Assembly (NCBI GenBank): GCA_011009095.1
Contig: VTPC01000808.1
Location: 217,719 to 281,718 of the forward strand
Source: Ignelater luminosus
Lineage: Eukaryota; Arthropoda; Insecta; Coleoptera; Elateridae
Length of the DNA stretch: 64,000 nucleotides
Reading direction: 5' to 3'
Shown here: piece after piece, positions 11,814 through 23,919 of the stretch
Layout of the letters: each line of letters starts with the position of its first letter
Numbering within the stretch: the stretch's first letter is position 1
Made by a program: the position numbers and the translations under genes
The notes under the pieces: generated by a model
The model's database searches: none
Told to the model about the DNA's origin: nothing
The model's input: only the letters and a program-made list of their open reading frames with translations

Positions 11814-12899
11814 TATACAGTTTGTTAGTAAATTAAAATTATTAACAGCTAATATAATTAAATTACTAATAAGTATGTACATCTAGAATTAATAAATTAA
11901 AACATCTGATGTTATTAAACTAAATTAGAATACTTACTCCATAGTAGTAATGGTATCACATGATTTCAAAGGTTAATTGAACCCTCTTGAAAATCAGCAG
12001 CATACTCTTCAACTGTTAATGTTCTTCAAGATTAATTGCTGTGACTAGTTCATAGGTTCTTTCACTAGATTCAAAGCTTACATTTGTATATATAATTATG
12101 TCAGTTCCCTAGGTATTTTCTCTATCCGAAAACTCTGGAACTTGCACAAATACATATCTATCTGAAAAAAAATAAAATAAATAAAAGCAACATAAAGATG
12201 AAATTTATAAAATAAGGAACATGCACAAAGTGCACCTCAATGACTTCTCAAATTAATTTATTATCTGATCCAAATTATAAAACAGTATGAGCAAGAAATT
12301 ATATTTTGATAAACAGCAAAAAATTTTCTTTTTGTAGGCTGTTAATACCGTTTTTTCCTGCTTTTAAAATGTAAATTAAACAAACGTAATTTTGAAAATA
12401 ATAATTGCAATTTATTGTCAAATTATTAAAATCATACAAAGTTAGTTGTCCGATTTCTATTGTCATGATTAAATTTAAATATTTTCTAACTACCATGGCA
12501 ACCGATTTTGACCATTTTCTAATTGTTAAGATCAGATAAAGCTATATTTCTTTAAATTTTTAAACAAGCTTCATTAGTTAGTAAAAGGAGAATAGAAATC
12601 AGGCCATTCTGATTAAATTTGTAGATATCTTAGGACATAGATCACCTCACTTATAGTTGCATTAAATGCTGTGTCTAATGCTAAACATGGTAAGTACTAA
12701 TGGAAACGCCTAAACTCAAACGTTAATTTTAAGTTGAGCTTTTTGTCAAAAGAATGAACCTTGATCATTCGCTTTGTAATATGACTATTCGTATTTTATA
12801 CCTCTACAAGACAAATCATATTTGTTATATAAAGAGTAGAAGATTGAATGGTAATGGTACTTTTACAAACGGTTAGCCTAAGTTTGATAATTTTTTGGG
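11814..12899. other. Non-coding AT-rich stretch
   Basis: I see no gene, repeat structure or RNA here. Confidence 0.6.
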
Positions 12900-13570
12900 G
12901 ATAACTTTTAGGTGCCAATTCTTAGGTGAAAAGGTGGCAACTTTCTTCATGGCAGTTTTTTGTGGTAATTCTTAAATGGCAACATGGCAATCTTTTGGTA
13001 GGAAGGAGGCAATTTTTTTCATGGCAATGTTTTGCTTGCAATTCTTTGATGTAATCTTTTGGTGGCAAGTTTTAGGTGACAAGGTGGAAATCTTCTGGTG
13101 GGAAGGTGGCAGATATTTCATGGTAATTTTTTAGTGCCAATTCTTTGGTAGTAATTTTTTGGTGGGAAGGTAGCAAATGTTTCATGCCAATTTTCAAGTG
13201 GTAAATTTCTGGTGGCAATTCTTAGATGGCAATGTTGCAATTTTTTGGTGACAAGTTCTAGGTGGTAGTTCTTTAGCGGCAATTCTAAGATGGCAAGATG
13301 AAAACTTTCTCATGGCAATTTCTTGTAGTAATTCTTAGGTGGCAATGTTTTTGTGGCAATTTTTAGTTGGCAAGGTGACACTTTTAGGTGGCAATGTGAC
13401 ACTCTTTTGTTGGAAATCTTTAGGTGACAATTCTTTCATGACAAAATGGTAATTTTTTGGTGGCAAGATGACAATGCTTTCATGGAAAGATAGCAATTTC
13501 TTGGTGGCAAGGTGCCAATTCCTTCATAGCAAGTTGACAATTGTTTTGTAGCAATATTGCCACCTTTCTG
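12900..13570. repeat. Degenerate minisatellite of GGTGGCAATTCTTA-like units
   Basis: Variants of GGTGGCAATTCTTA, ATGGCAATTTTTT and AGGTGGCAA recur every 12-20 bases for about 670 bp. Typical blocks are TTAGGTGGCAAT, TTTTTGGTGGCAA and TTTCATGGCAA. Unit length and sequence drift strongly, so the array is old. The plus strand is G+T rich, and frames on either strand across it are by-products of the repeat. Confidence 0.8.
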
Positions 13571-15588
13571 AAGCAGGCCAAAAAACTTAAATCTAGCTGT
13601 TCTCAACACTTTTAGCAACTTTATTATTTCAGTTTTTTTATCAATGATCAACATAACCTCATCTCAGATTTAAGTTAGTTTAGATTACACTCCCATCATA
13701 AACACAGTGTTGGCAATTTTCATAAGAATTCTATTGCTCACATTACACGAATTTTAGTAAGATTTTTAAGTTTTAGCAATTTTTAAAGCAATCAAGCCAA
13801 GCAATCTAATAAATTAGTTTTGTATTTTCTTAGATACTTTGATGTTTTACTTTTTAAATTCTAATAATATTAACTCTTTGTAGAAGTAGTGACACTGTTA
13901 TTTCAATTTTAAAATTGTTTGTTTGTGTCACACAACTGCAGTCAATGTTGTATAATCAAATATGACTGCCCGAGATTGAAAATTTTACTCCATAGTAATC
14001 ATGAACAGCATATAACACAAATAACTATTTTGTGCAAAACAATAATTTGAAAGTTTTAATTTGTTGGACATACAAATTTTTTAATCTCATGGTATTTAAA
14101 CTGTGCTAGCCGTATTGCAGATTTTCAAAAGTTTAAGACAAAATCACATTGTAGACATAGTTTTGAAAATCAGGATGACTCATCTGCTGAACCTCGCCCT
14201 GTTTTATTCCATACGTAATTTATAAATAGTATGTATTAAATATTTTATATTGCATTATTTGTGTCTTACTTGTAAAACTTGTGGCATAATAAAGGCATTA
14301 TTATTATTACTACTACTAATAATATCTTACATGCAGTGTTAAAATTAGTAAAATAGTAAATTACATAAATAAATTTGTTAGTTACAACAAGATGGATGGT
14401 GCACTAAACATGACGTGACCACATTACTGATAAGATGAGAAAGCTAGTAATACCATATGGAATGATCTTTCATTTTGTTGTTTCATTGATAATGAATTCC
14501 GTGTGATAAAGAAATAATTTTTTAAAAACTAAATGTATAATTAATAAGTACTACCAGTTACCTCAGCAAACACCAGCATATTTAAGTACTCTTTTTCTAG
14601 CAATTCACAAACGTACTATCTTGAAATGTATGATAGCCTCAGATTATATTTATTTATTGATATTAATATTAGTTTAACTTTCGCTCTATTGGTTCTACCT
14701 TCAAAGGTTGTATTGATCTGTGATAAGCGACATATCAACAACGAGGCCCTATCAGGATCTGAACACATTGGATTTTTTATATATTTATTAAGTTATCTGT
14801 TAGGGTTACTTGTTTTTAGAAACTTTCAGTTAATTCAGTTAATAATTCTATTCATAATAAGGTTAAACATTTTTAATTGAAGTTGCAGCTTTCTTTCTGT
14901 TAATTTATGTTAATAATAGTATAGGTTTTTTCTGGTTAATTACTGTTTTTGATAGCAATTTCAACTTTTTGCATCAAATTAATTAATTTTTAAACTAAAA
15001 CATAATCTTTTATATCTATCTTTAGTACAAAGCAATTCAATTTCCACTTGCTTAATATTAATAGGAAATAATTAAATACCTATATGTAACTTAAAATATT
15101 TATTGAAAAGGAAATATACATTTGCAAATCAGGGTGATACTGAATAAGAGGTTACCTAATCAAAATTCTTCAGCTTTGCCAGGGAGAGGTTTGAATTAGA
15201 TAATATCTCATTCAATATCTAATTGGTACATGATCAAGGTCGATCTTATTTTCATTATCTTTAGTTTTCACTAGAGCCCCATCTCATCAACATAATAAAA
15301 TTCAAAACTAGAACCAGTAGGAGAAGTTAAAATACATTCAGAATATTGTGATGATGATGCAGACTATGTAGATGGGTCAAATTCAAATGTAGATGATAAA
15401 ACTGTTGGTAATGTTTGTAAAGATGGCAGAATGTCATAGTTGGAGTAGGACAAAGTAGATGATTTACTTGAAGATGCAGGAATATCAATGCACATTTGCC
15501 ATTTTCCTTTTTAATTTAGGTTTCTTAGGTCTGCTGGAATGTTTTTGATTCAATTAAGATATACAGATAGCTATAAACCGAGCAGTAC
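13571..15588. other. Non-coding stretch with a short coding-like fragment
   Basis: Mostly featureless. A short ATT/ACT trinucleotide tract lies at about 14299-14325. From about 15312 to 15427 the plus strand reads as an acidic peptide (EYCDDDADYVDGSNSNVDD) and then breaks at a stop; it looks like a scrap of a decayed gene, family unknown. Confidence 0.5.
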
Positions 15589-15632
15589 GACAGCATTGGC
15601 TCAGGTCAGAACTTAGATGGGTGACTGCCAAC
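15589..15632 (+). pseudogene. 5S rRNA-derived fragment (5S pseudogene or SINE head)
   Basis: GCATTGGCTCAGGTCAGAAC followed by TTAGATGGGTGACTGCC matches the 3' half of eukaryotic 5S rRNA, where the intragenic box C region reads close to GGTCAGTACTTGGATGGGTG followed by ACCGCC. The 5' half with box A is not recognisable, and the 3' end departs from 5S after GCC. A 5S-headed SINE (SINE3 type) or a processed 5S fragment are the alternatives; a functional 5S gene is excluded by the missing half. Confidence 0.6.
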
Positions 15633-16304
15633 AAAGCATCCACCCTGTGGCTCATATGCATGGCCCCTCGACATTAAAATGTATAAAAGGATAAAAAGAT
15701 AAAGAAGTTCTGCAAAAGATCATGCAGTTATAATTTTTTGAAGTGTTAAAAGTATATTGTTTTCACTAAGATTGGTGATGAACAAGGAGCGATATCAAAT
15801 AGTTAGTGGTTGAGTAAAGTTGTCCGTATACCTGACTGCCATGCATTTAAATACATTGAATTTATCGATATACTTAGGTGGACGACTAAACATGTGCAAT
15901 TCGCGTAAGATAGTGATGTATTTTCTGCAAGATAAGCTCAGGCCAGTGGTGTAACACATTTTCGTTTTATTATATGCATGTGTATGTACATTGATATAAT
16001 ACTTGGTAAATGCTCCAACACTGGCACAATCACGTCACCGATTCTTTTCATGACGCATCAACTAACTGATGCCGCTCCTTGGTGATGAACTATAATATGA
16101 AATGTAAAACTAGGCAGTCCTAATTATAATCTAGGATTATATTTGATTTTCTGAATGGTACAATGCACTGACGTTTGTTTAAATCTTGTTTTTAATTTCT
16201 CTGGAGTTTCTTCATTTGCAGATGATTCAGTTATCTGGGGTAAAAAAGGGCTGAGAATATATAAGTTTTTTCTCTATCGTTCTTACTGTTTTTTAAGATG
16301 CTGA
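15633..16304. other. Non-coding stretch
   Basis: No gene seen. If the 5S-like piece is a SINE head, its tail would lie in the first 100 bases here, which include TATAAAAGGATAAAAAG. Confidence 0.5.
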
Positions 16305-18275
16305 ATGCGAATTTCAACTTTGCAATATCGTAAACTTATTGCTTTCCGAGCGAAATTTTTGAACTTTTTCGCTTATAACTCGAAAACTATGCACTTTTTG
16401 AAAAACTCACCTCTATACAGAAACAAACTACATTACATGATCTACAAATTATGTCTTCTAGGTTTTCTTCGTCAGGCGCACGGTTTCGGCGCTAGAGCGC
16501 GTTGAAATCTAGCAAAAATCTCATAATTTGCCAAAAACTGGCTTTTTCTGTTTTTTGCTTATAACTCGAAAACTATGCACTTATCGATAAACTTGTTTGT
16601 ATGAAAACTAAACTACATTTAATTACCTATAAATCATGTCTCCTACGTTTTTCTGTCAGACGAACGGTTTAGGTGCTAGAGGGCACAACGGCTAAGCCAA
16701 GAAAAGCTCTCCCATTTCTCGCAGCTGAGCTCTATTTTCACAATATTCTTATTAAAAGCAATTTAATTGGTTAATTCTTAATTAATTGCTAATAACAATT
16801 TATTAGAAAGTATTTATATTCCTCTGAAGGCAAGGCGTTCTTCAATTCGTGCATGTCTTGCAGGTAGAGGCAGGCATATAGATAGTGGCTACTAGCGTGG
16901 AAGTATGAGAGCATGTAGTGAATAGTTTCAAGATGGAAATTCCAACAATCAATTCTCACAGATTCAATGAACTCCTTAATCAAAGTTATCATTTCAAAAT
17001 ACTGAATCCACAACTTTGCCGTCGGACCACAAAGTGTCAATCACAGAAGCTGGGCTGCAAACTGTTGTACAAGTTCCTTCACAGATTCAATTTCATGTGC
17101 TGAAAGAACCTCTAATCGGTTCCCACTCTACAAAATCTCCTCTATTTTATGGTGAACTTCAGGGGTGAAAGAGATTGATTGCAGGATTATTTTGGCAACA
17201 GTAGTATGAGCCAAAATATGTCATTATCTTTCCACTGCTGTTGATAGTGTACACAGTGTGAAATAGTTCAGTCAGGCCACTCCTTTCCATGATGTAACCG
17301 ACTGCCCCCATAAAGGAGGTGAAATTCCCCTAACAGTATTACCACATTTGACAATTCAGGGTCTCCTTTGCGACTTGCTATTGCCCCTCGTGCCTTCAAA
17401 TATAGCAGCTGATCAAATGTCACTATGGTGATCACCTGTCCTAATGATTTAATCCTCTGTACATACAGCAGACAACAAAGTTGTGTATATGGTATCCTAA
17501 TAACTTGGAGGAGCATTGATGAAAGGCTGGCAACCTACAAAAGTAGTTTGGTATGGTTTGTTTCTTGTTACTTCCTCCATGAACCCATTCCACCCAGAAA
17601 TGCCTGGTAGGTCTTCATGTTTGCCGTAAAGCCACAGCAGGTCAGGTACTGAAGGAACTATATAACCTGTTTGTGGGGGAACATTTCACTCGGGTCTTTG
17701 ATCATAACTCCTGCTAGCCCCACACCATTAGACCTTTCAAAAATATGATGAACAAAAATCTAAGGATGACAACATGTCAATCAATTTATGGGATCCGTAC
17801 ATTTTGTATAAAACTGCTGCCAAACAAACTTGCATAGAAGAGAGAAATGATTTTGGCCTTGCAGCAGTAATCAAAGCATGTGCAATTGCCGTAGACTTTT
17901 TTTCCGTCATTGGGGTTCCATCTGTCAACGGTTGATCACAAACACTACATTCCTGATCCGACATAACTAATATTTCTATTCGCACTATTTAAATAGTTTA
18001 TTAAATAGCATAGTTTTCGAGTTATAAGCAAAAAATTGAAAAAAAAAGTCGGTTTTTGGCCAATTATGGGATTTTTGCCAGATTTCAACGCGCTCTAGCG
18101 CCAAAACCGTGCGTCTAACGAAAAAATCTAAGAGGCATAATTTGTAGATCATGTAATGCAGTTTATTCCTGTATAGAAGTGGGCTTCTCGAAAAGTAGTT
18201 TTCGAGTTATAAGCGAAAAAGTGCAAAAATTCGCGGTTTTTCGCATTTTCCTCGAAAAGCACAAACTTCAAGATG
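16305..18275. mobile_element. Long-TIR DNA element of about 2 kb carrying a decayed ORF of an uncharacterised protein family
   Basis: The left flank (about 16320-16720) and the right flank (about 18000-18265) are inverted copies. Shared blocks include GCTTATAACTCGAAAACTA, CATTACATGATCTACAAATT and GGCGCTAGAGCGCGTTGAAA. Each flank also contains a direct repeat with a period of about 186 bp (GCTTATAACTCGAAAACTA at 16371 and 16557; its reverse complement near 18013 and 18198). Exact outer ends and target duplication are unclear; similarity fades near 16320 and 18265. Between the flanks lies a single minus-strand relic gene. The transposon class is unassigned: no DDE or YR motif was recognised. 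Confidence 0.75.
16789..17985 (-). pseudogene. Relic of an uncharacterised multicopy metazoan protein inside the long-TIR element
   Basis: Function unknown. Reading the minus strand and changing frame several times gives ordered conserved blocks: a Cys pair (QECSVCDQPLTDGTPMTEKK, near 17960), then SFLSSMQVCLAAVLYKMYGS and LIDMLSSLDFCSSY, then GISGWNGFMEEV and INAPPSYYDTIYTTLL-like residues (about 17490-17600), FDQLLYLKA and VVILLGEFHLLYGGSRL (about 17280-17410), and GPTAKLWIQYFEMITLIKEF with YFHASSHYLYA and LYLQDM (16840-17030). I recall the same blocks in the same order from long, repeated, uncharacterised proteins in insects, cnidarians and other invertebrates, which are usually far longer (over 600 residues). 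Here the C-terminal half and some inner segments are missing, and several frameshifts and stops are present. The position between TIRs implies that the protein travels with this element. Confidence 0.6.
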
Positions 18276-21190
18276 CAATAGTTATTTCAATAAAAATATT
18301 CGTGTTGTAAAAATACTGTTGATAGAAATATCACAATGTGGAGTAAGATGGCAAATAATAACTAGACCTCCCATGAAGGCAGAGTTGGAAAGGAAAGAGG
18401 AATTCAAGTAAGATTACTGATTTATAAAAACAAATGTGGATCGGTTAATTTTCCTTAACATTGTCAACCTACCTTGTAACTCCACAAAACATGCAGCACT
18501 GAATCTTTTTACTTCTAATACATGGACATGCAGATATAGTGACATCCTTCCTGTTGGTTTCATCTTTTCATAGAAATATTTCTGTTGATGCTTCTGGGAC
18601 TTCTGTATGCTCTGGTTGAAGGGCTTCTCCTATGTCCTCAACATGTTCTGCAACTTCAGATTGTAGATGTACTTCTGCAGTAGTTATAACTTCTTGTACA
18701 AGTTGTTGTCTCACTCTTTTTTCAAATAATGGCCTTGGGTGGTTTAGAACCTGCTCTTTTTCTGTCTTAACTGACAATCAAAAATGTGTGGCAATACTTT
18801 GTATTGCATTCTCTTCTGTCCTCCCATTAGTTTGAATTTAATGTAGTTTTCCATATCTTCTTCAAGCTGCAGAAAATCAAAAAAATATAACTAACATTGT
18901 TGCTAATAACATTTTAACATACAAAATTAAAGCTGAGCAAATCTAAATACAGTTGAACTACGATAACTCAAACTGTGTAAGACAAAAACTTTGATTACTT
19001 AAAGTACTGGCAGATTACAGAGAAAAACCCCATACATGCCATGTAAAAATATCTTGGTTATTCAAATTTTGATAATTTGAATGTTTTGATATCTCGAATG
19101 AATTTATTAGCACATACATACAGCAAGTTAATAAGTCAGATTTTCATCTACACGAAGTTAAGAATTGTTACATCTTAAAAGTCCTGGGCAGTTATTAACT
19201 ATAAAGTATGGGTTTTTGCAACCTAATCCAAAATGTTACAAAGTGAAAATTTTTTAATTTGTGTATCTATTAAAATCTCCACATCAGCTACTGAACGAAG
19301 CAAAACTTCAGCACTCAGCTTTTTTTGCTTAAAACATAATACCAAGTGGAATGGATTAACTTTGATATTGAAAAACATAAGTAGAAATGAGTATGCATAA
19401 TTGTTATTGTTCTAATCGAACTTAGCACTGAGTTATCGCTTGCTAACAGTGAAGGCCGTCCACTTCTCGCATAATACAGCTATGGAAAAATAGGCAATGG
19501 AGATCAAATTTTGCTAAGTTGCAATACAGCAGTAATAAAAAGTATAAACAGCATACCCAAGTCTCTATGTATTTTTACATTTAAAATAAAATTTAATAAG
19601 TCGAATTTCAACTGTAATTAATTTTATTTTGCATATAATATTAAGTTTTCAGTGTAAATGCATATATGAAGACCAGTTTGTTGACATTAACGCTGCATTT
19701 GCCACCCACCTGTATATACATAAAAGAGAGGCCACTGCAATGTTAAAAATTTACCAAATCAAGGGCAGTTTTCGTGAATTTTACATTTACATTGCTCTGG
19801 CGGCGTATCTTTTAATAGTAAAACATTGTCTGGTTGAAGACTACAGAATTTTGAAAATCCCAATTTTATATTAGGGCTGTCTTGTTTAAATCTTCCCGTT
19901 TTCGTTTTTCGCGATATATTTTCATTCTATTTGCACTTGTATTCCCGGTTTTTCTTTCCATCACAACCCACAATTAAATTAAGTACAAACACTTACATAA
20001 ACTGATAAAAAACTTGAGAATAACTTGAAAATAACTTGTATATAAATGAGCTACCACAGTATGTCACGTGTCCGACAAAATAACAAACAGAAAATAAGTA
20101 GTCTAAAAACAAGCGCATAAATTAAATGTACCTACTATGTTTTAAATACTGATGATCAATTGTATTTATAGAAAAGACACTATTTTAACTAATCTCCGAT
20201 GATGACCATATAAAAAAGTGTGTTGTTATCGTCACGTTCCCGACACAACTTACACATTGATAAAATCTCATCAAAAATATAGTGCTAACTTCAACAATCG
20301 AAATAGAAATTCATAGAAATACAAATTTAAAGTGTCTTTGATCTTTATTTATATAAATGGAGCCAAATATTAGGACAGAGAAAGAAAATTCGCCAATTTA
20401 ATATTTACCCTCTTCCACGATTTCTACAACTTTTGATAGTAAACGAAAACATTTATCAATAACGGGACTAACTGATGACATATTAGCAAAATCAATACTT
20501 AATAATAAAGATAACATACAGAAGTTTTTCTTCAGTTTATTTAGAAATTTGTGAAAGATAATTAACTTATTTGTAGTCTTTTACCAATTTTTGTGGAATG
20601 TCCCTATAGCGATTTAAATCAAAATACACTTTTTGATTTTTTGACAATATTTTTAAATAGCAACATTGCATTTTTATTGTATTTTTTATACATAACTCAA
20701 AGATCTCTTTCTAGTAATATCACATAAAAGAAAATCAAGAAAGAAGCAATCTGAATGTTTATGTTTCGGTAGTTGGGCAAAGTAACAAAGTTTGACATAT
20801 AAGTTTATTCAAGTAATCAATTATTCTGAAGATAAAATAATCTTCTGAATAATTTGATGGAATACCATCTTTCCATTTTTCAATTTATTGTAATTATTCC
20901 ATCAATTATGTATCTGACAGTTAGTAAATGTTTGAGAATCACTATTTGTGGTTGTTTTATATCTAATTTCAGATGAGTGATGTACAACAAAGATAAAACT
21001 ACTGCTAAGTAAGTAGTTAGAAAAGGATAGTGAAATAACCAAGATTTTGTTTTTAAGCTAATGTACTTAACCTAAATCTTTTCTGTATGTAAACATGTGT
21101 GTATTTAAATATTCTCTGATTTAGCTACTTTTATTTTGTTATCTATTTAGACTATTCTTCTGTTTTTGTTTTCTGTTATTATTAATTATC
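18276..21190. other. Non-coding stretch with one weak coding-like scrap
   Basis: On the minus strand at about 18450-18777 a Glu-rich frame (PRPLFEKRVRQQLVQEVI) is followed, after a stop, by SACPCIRSKKIQCCMFCG, a Cys-rich end that could be a zinc-ribbon tail of a transposase; the family is not identified. The rest, including 18840-21190, shows no gene. Confidence 0.4.
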
Positions 21191-22213
21191 ATGAATGATA
21201 TCAATAAAAAAGCAAGGCGTGATCGTGCACAAAATTATGCAAATGATGAAACGAGATTGTTAGTGGACATTGTTTTAGAATATAAACATATCATTGAAAA
21301 TAAAGCTTCAGATGCAGTAGCGTGGAAGGAAAAAGCTGAAGCCTGGCAGCAAATTGCCGATTCTTTTAACACTAGGAATTCAAATGGTGTTCTTAGGGAT
21401 AAAATTGCTCTTCGACAAAAATATGAATCCATAAAGAAATTGTTGAAAAGAAAAATTGCTCATGAAATGTATAGGGCTGATGGTGGAAAAAAAGTGGACA
21501 CAGAGTTTAAAGACTGGGAGAAGAAGTTAGCAGGAATTCTACAGTTAAATATCGGTGGGCTGCCTTCGACATTTGATTGTGATGTAGTCATACAATCAGG
21601 TAAGGTTGGAATTAGATAAATATTAAAGTTAATTTGTTATTAATTTGTAGCATCACCACCTACTACAGAAGGTGTACACTTACTAGAAGTTTTGAAGGAA
21701 GAAAACACAAATGAGTCAATGGAGGAAATCATCTGTGCTGATAAAATTAGTACAGATTCACCAAATCTAGATTTAAAATCATCAGGTAAATACATTACAA
21801 ATATGGTTAGTAGTAGCTATAATGCTTTTAATTATTTAGATTCACCTCCACCGATAAATAATGTTAGCAATGAACAATCAAGCACAAGCACAGCAACTGA
21901 AGCTAACCAGGAACCATCAAAATGGGATGGTTGGTCACCAGAATTATTGCGCTTAAAGAAAAATCAAGCACTACAGAAAAGAGGCAAGATTTTCAATAAG
22001 CAATTTGGTTTACTATCAGCTGAAGAGCGAAACCAACTTCTTCGGCTACAAATAAGCATAGCACAAAAGGAACTAGAATTATTAAAAAAAAGGGAAGTGC
22101 ATGAAGAAGAGATAAGAAAGTTAGAAAAAGCAAGACTAATACGAAACATGGAACGAGAAGAAGAAGAACATAAATTAAAAATAGAAATATTAAAAAAACA
22201 ATTAAAAAATTAA
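21191..22213 (+). CDS. Myb/SANT-like (zeste/MSANTD3/NAIF1-type) DNA-binding protein, two exons
   Basis: A complete 323-residue protein from exon 1 (21191-21599) and exon 2 (21651-22213). The 51-bp intron has a GTAAGG donor and a TTTGTAG acceptor, and splicing keeps the frame (VIQS-A-SPPTTEG). Residues about 13-95 form a Myb_DNA-bind_5-type trihelix: RAQNYANDETRLLVDIVLEY, then IIENKASDAVAWKEKAEAW, QQIADSF and LRQKYESIKKLLKRK. The middle is Ser/Asn-rich and acidic. A conserved-looking SKWDGWSPELLRLKK precedes a long Lys/Glu coiled coil (residues about 255-323), likely for dimerisation. AATAAA lies 69 bases after the stop. There are no stops or frameshifts, unlike every transposon gene around it. 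Expected role: nuclear DNA-binding regulator. It could be a domesticated or still transposon-borne Harbinger partner protein, since NAIF1 belongs to that class; no TIRs were found around it. Confidence 0.8.
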
Positions 22214-23900
22214 ACATTTTTTGGTAGTCATTTGCTTTTTTTTTAAAATAGATTAATACATGACTCAGTCATAAAACTAACAATAAAAGTATGGATAAAC
22301 ATACCTCTTACTGAAGATTTTTCTGATGATCATTTATAATTCCACTGAACACTTGGAACAAGTTTGCGAAACACTGGTTGAGAACAAAATGCTCTAAAAC
22401 AAAAGTAAAAGTAGTTCAGTTGATCTAAACATTAGTGTAACCACCAGTAAGCATGCAATTTACAAAAACGATATTTTTCAATTTTGAATAGCAAGTTAAA
22501 CATCCAGCGTTTATTCTGAATGTACACCCAGAATTGCATGTAAAAGTTAAATCATTCATAATAGTTACACCTAGTTCATAGTCACTAGAAGGAAACAAGG
22601 ATCATACACAAAAATTTTATAATTACCCATGTTTCTTATTCTAAAAGCTCAATAAAAAATTTAAAAAATCTAGATATGGATTTCCGAGGTTAATCACCAA
22701 TTTTTATCTTTAAACAAAACAATAAACACAACAGTGCACAGTGGTGATAAACCTTACAAATCATTTTCTGTCTTTTTCCTTAAATTTCTAAAAATTGGAA
22801 AAAACGAACAAAAATTTTAGATTTTTTATTGTTTTGAAACTTTGAGCTCTCTATTTTTAATTATTTTCACTAGAAGCAAACAGTACTTACCATAATGTTG
22901 TTTTAAACATTATATATTTCTTAAGATTATAAATAAATTTATAATTGATTAGATTACCTACGAATGGTTTAACAATCTTTCTGATTCCTCTAAATTTTCT
23001 AATTCGTCAGGCCTTTTATTCATTAAATCATGAAAACTCAATCACATACAATTTTGATTTTTATCAAGCCATTTATTTACAGCTCCATTAAAAGTAATTT
23101 AATTTGCATTTACATATATAACTTATTTTTTAATTTTTTGAAATGCTTTCTTTTAATCTGAAGCAAACATAGTTTAGATTCTTATATTTACTTGCAATAT
23201 AAAAAATTCCAATACATCTTACTTTGTATTCTATCGTAGATAATAATATAATCAAGTCAACTCAGAAGGAACCAGTAGACTAAGAAAACAAAAGAAACTT
23301 GCACTTATTTTTAAATTTTCTTCTCAATTTGTAATTAACACTACATCCTCACTTTAAAAAAACCACTGTTAACCAGTGTATAATACATTATTTTACAATC
23401 TAATTGTTAAACAACTCGTGTATAATTATAAAATGTTTAAAATTAAAAGAACATTTAAGATTTTGAGGTTATAATTTGTCCGTTATAAAATGCACGTTTT
23501 TTTTTGTTTGTGTATTGTTACCAACATAACTGTGCGAATAATATAGAGTCATGGAGGTAAGCATCATTTAATGGAGAAATTTCCATAAGATAAAAACACA
23601 TTTTAAATTTTAATAAGAGTGAACTCGTTTTTATTTCTGATAACCTGGCAGAAAAGGCCGTTTGTTCAAAAAGATAAAATAAAAAAATACATAAAATTTA
23701 TCTTAATTTGTTTACTGTCTTATCCACGAAATTTCCATACTCCAACAGGTGCACTGTGGGTTGCATAACCTCGTTTTCCTAATATCACTAGGGTCTAGTG
23801 ACTAGACAAGAACAATGCAATTAACGTAAATGCATTTCCCAATATTTTTCTGATAATAATAAAACAAATATAAACTGCCGTATAAATTTATATTTCTCAA
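22214..23900. other. Non-coding AT-rich stretch downstream of the Myb/SANT gene
   Basis: Apart from the AATAAA at about 22282 that probably serves the preceding gene, nothing is recognisable. Confidence 0.6.
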
Positions 23901-23919
23901 ACGTTAGACGTTTTGGGAA

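Noticed and set aside
13436..13654. 72-codon minus-strand frame
   Set aside because: It runs through the minisatellite and ends in unique sequence; the frame is a repeat by-product.
21964..22217. Hydrophobic minus-strand frames resembling membrane proteins
   Set aside because: They are antisense shadows of the coiled coil of the Myb/SANT gene.
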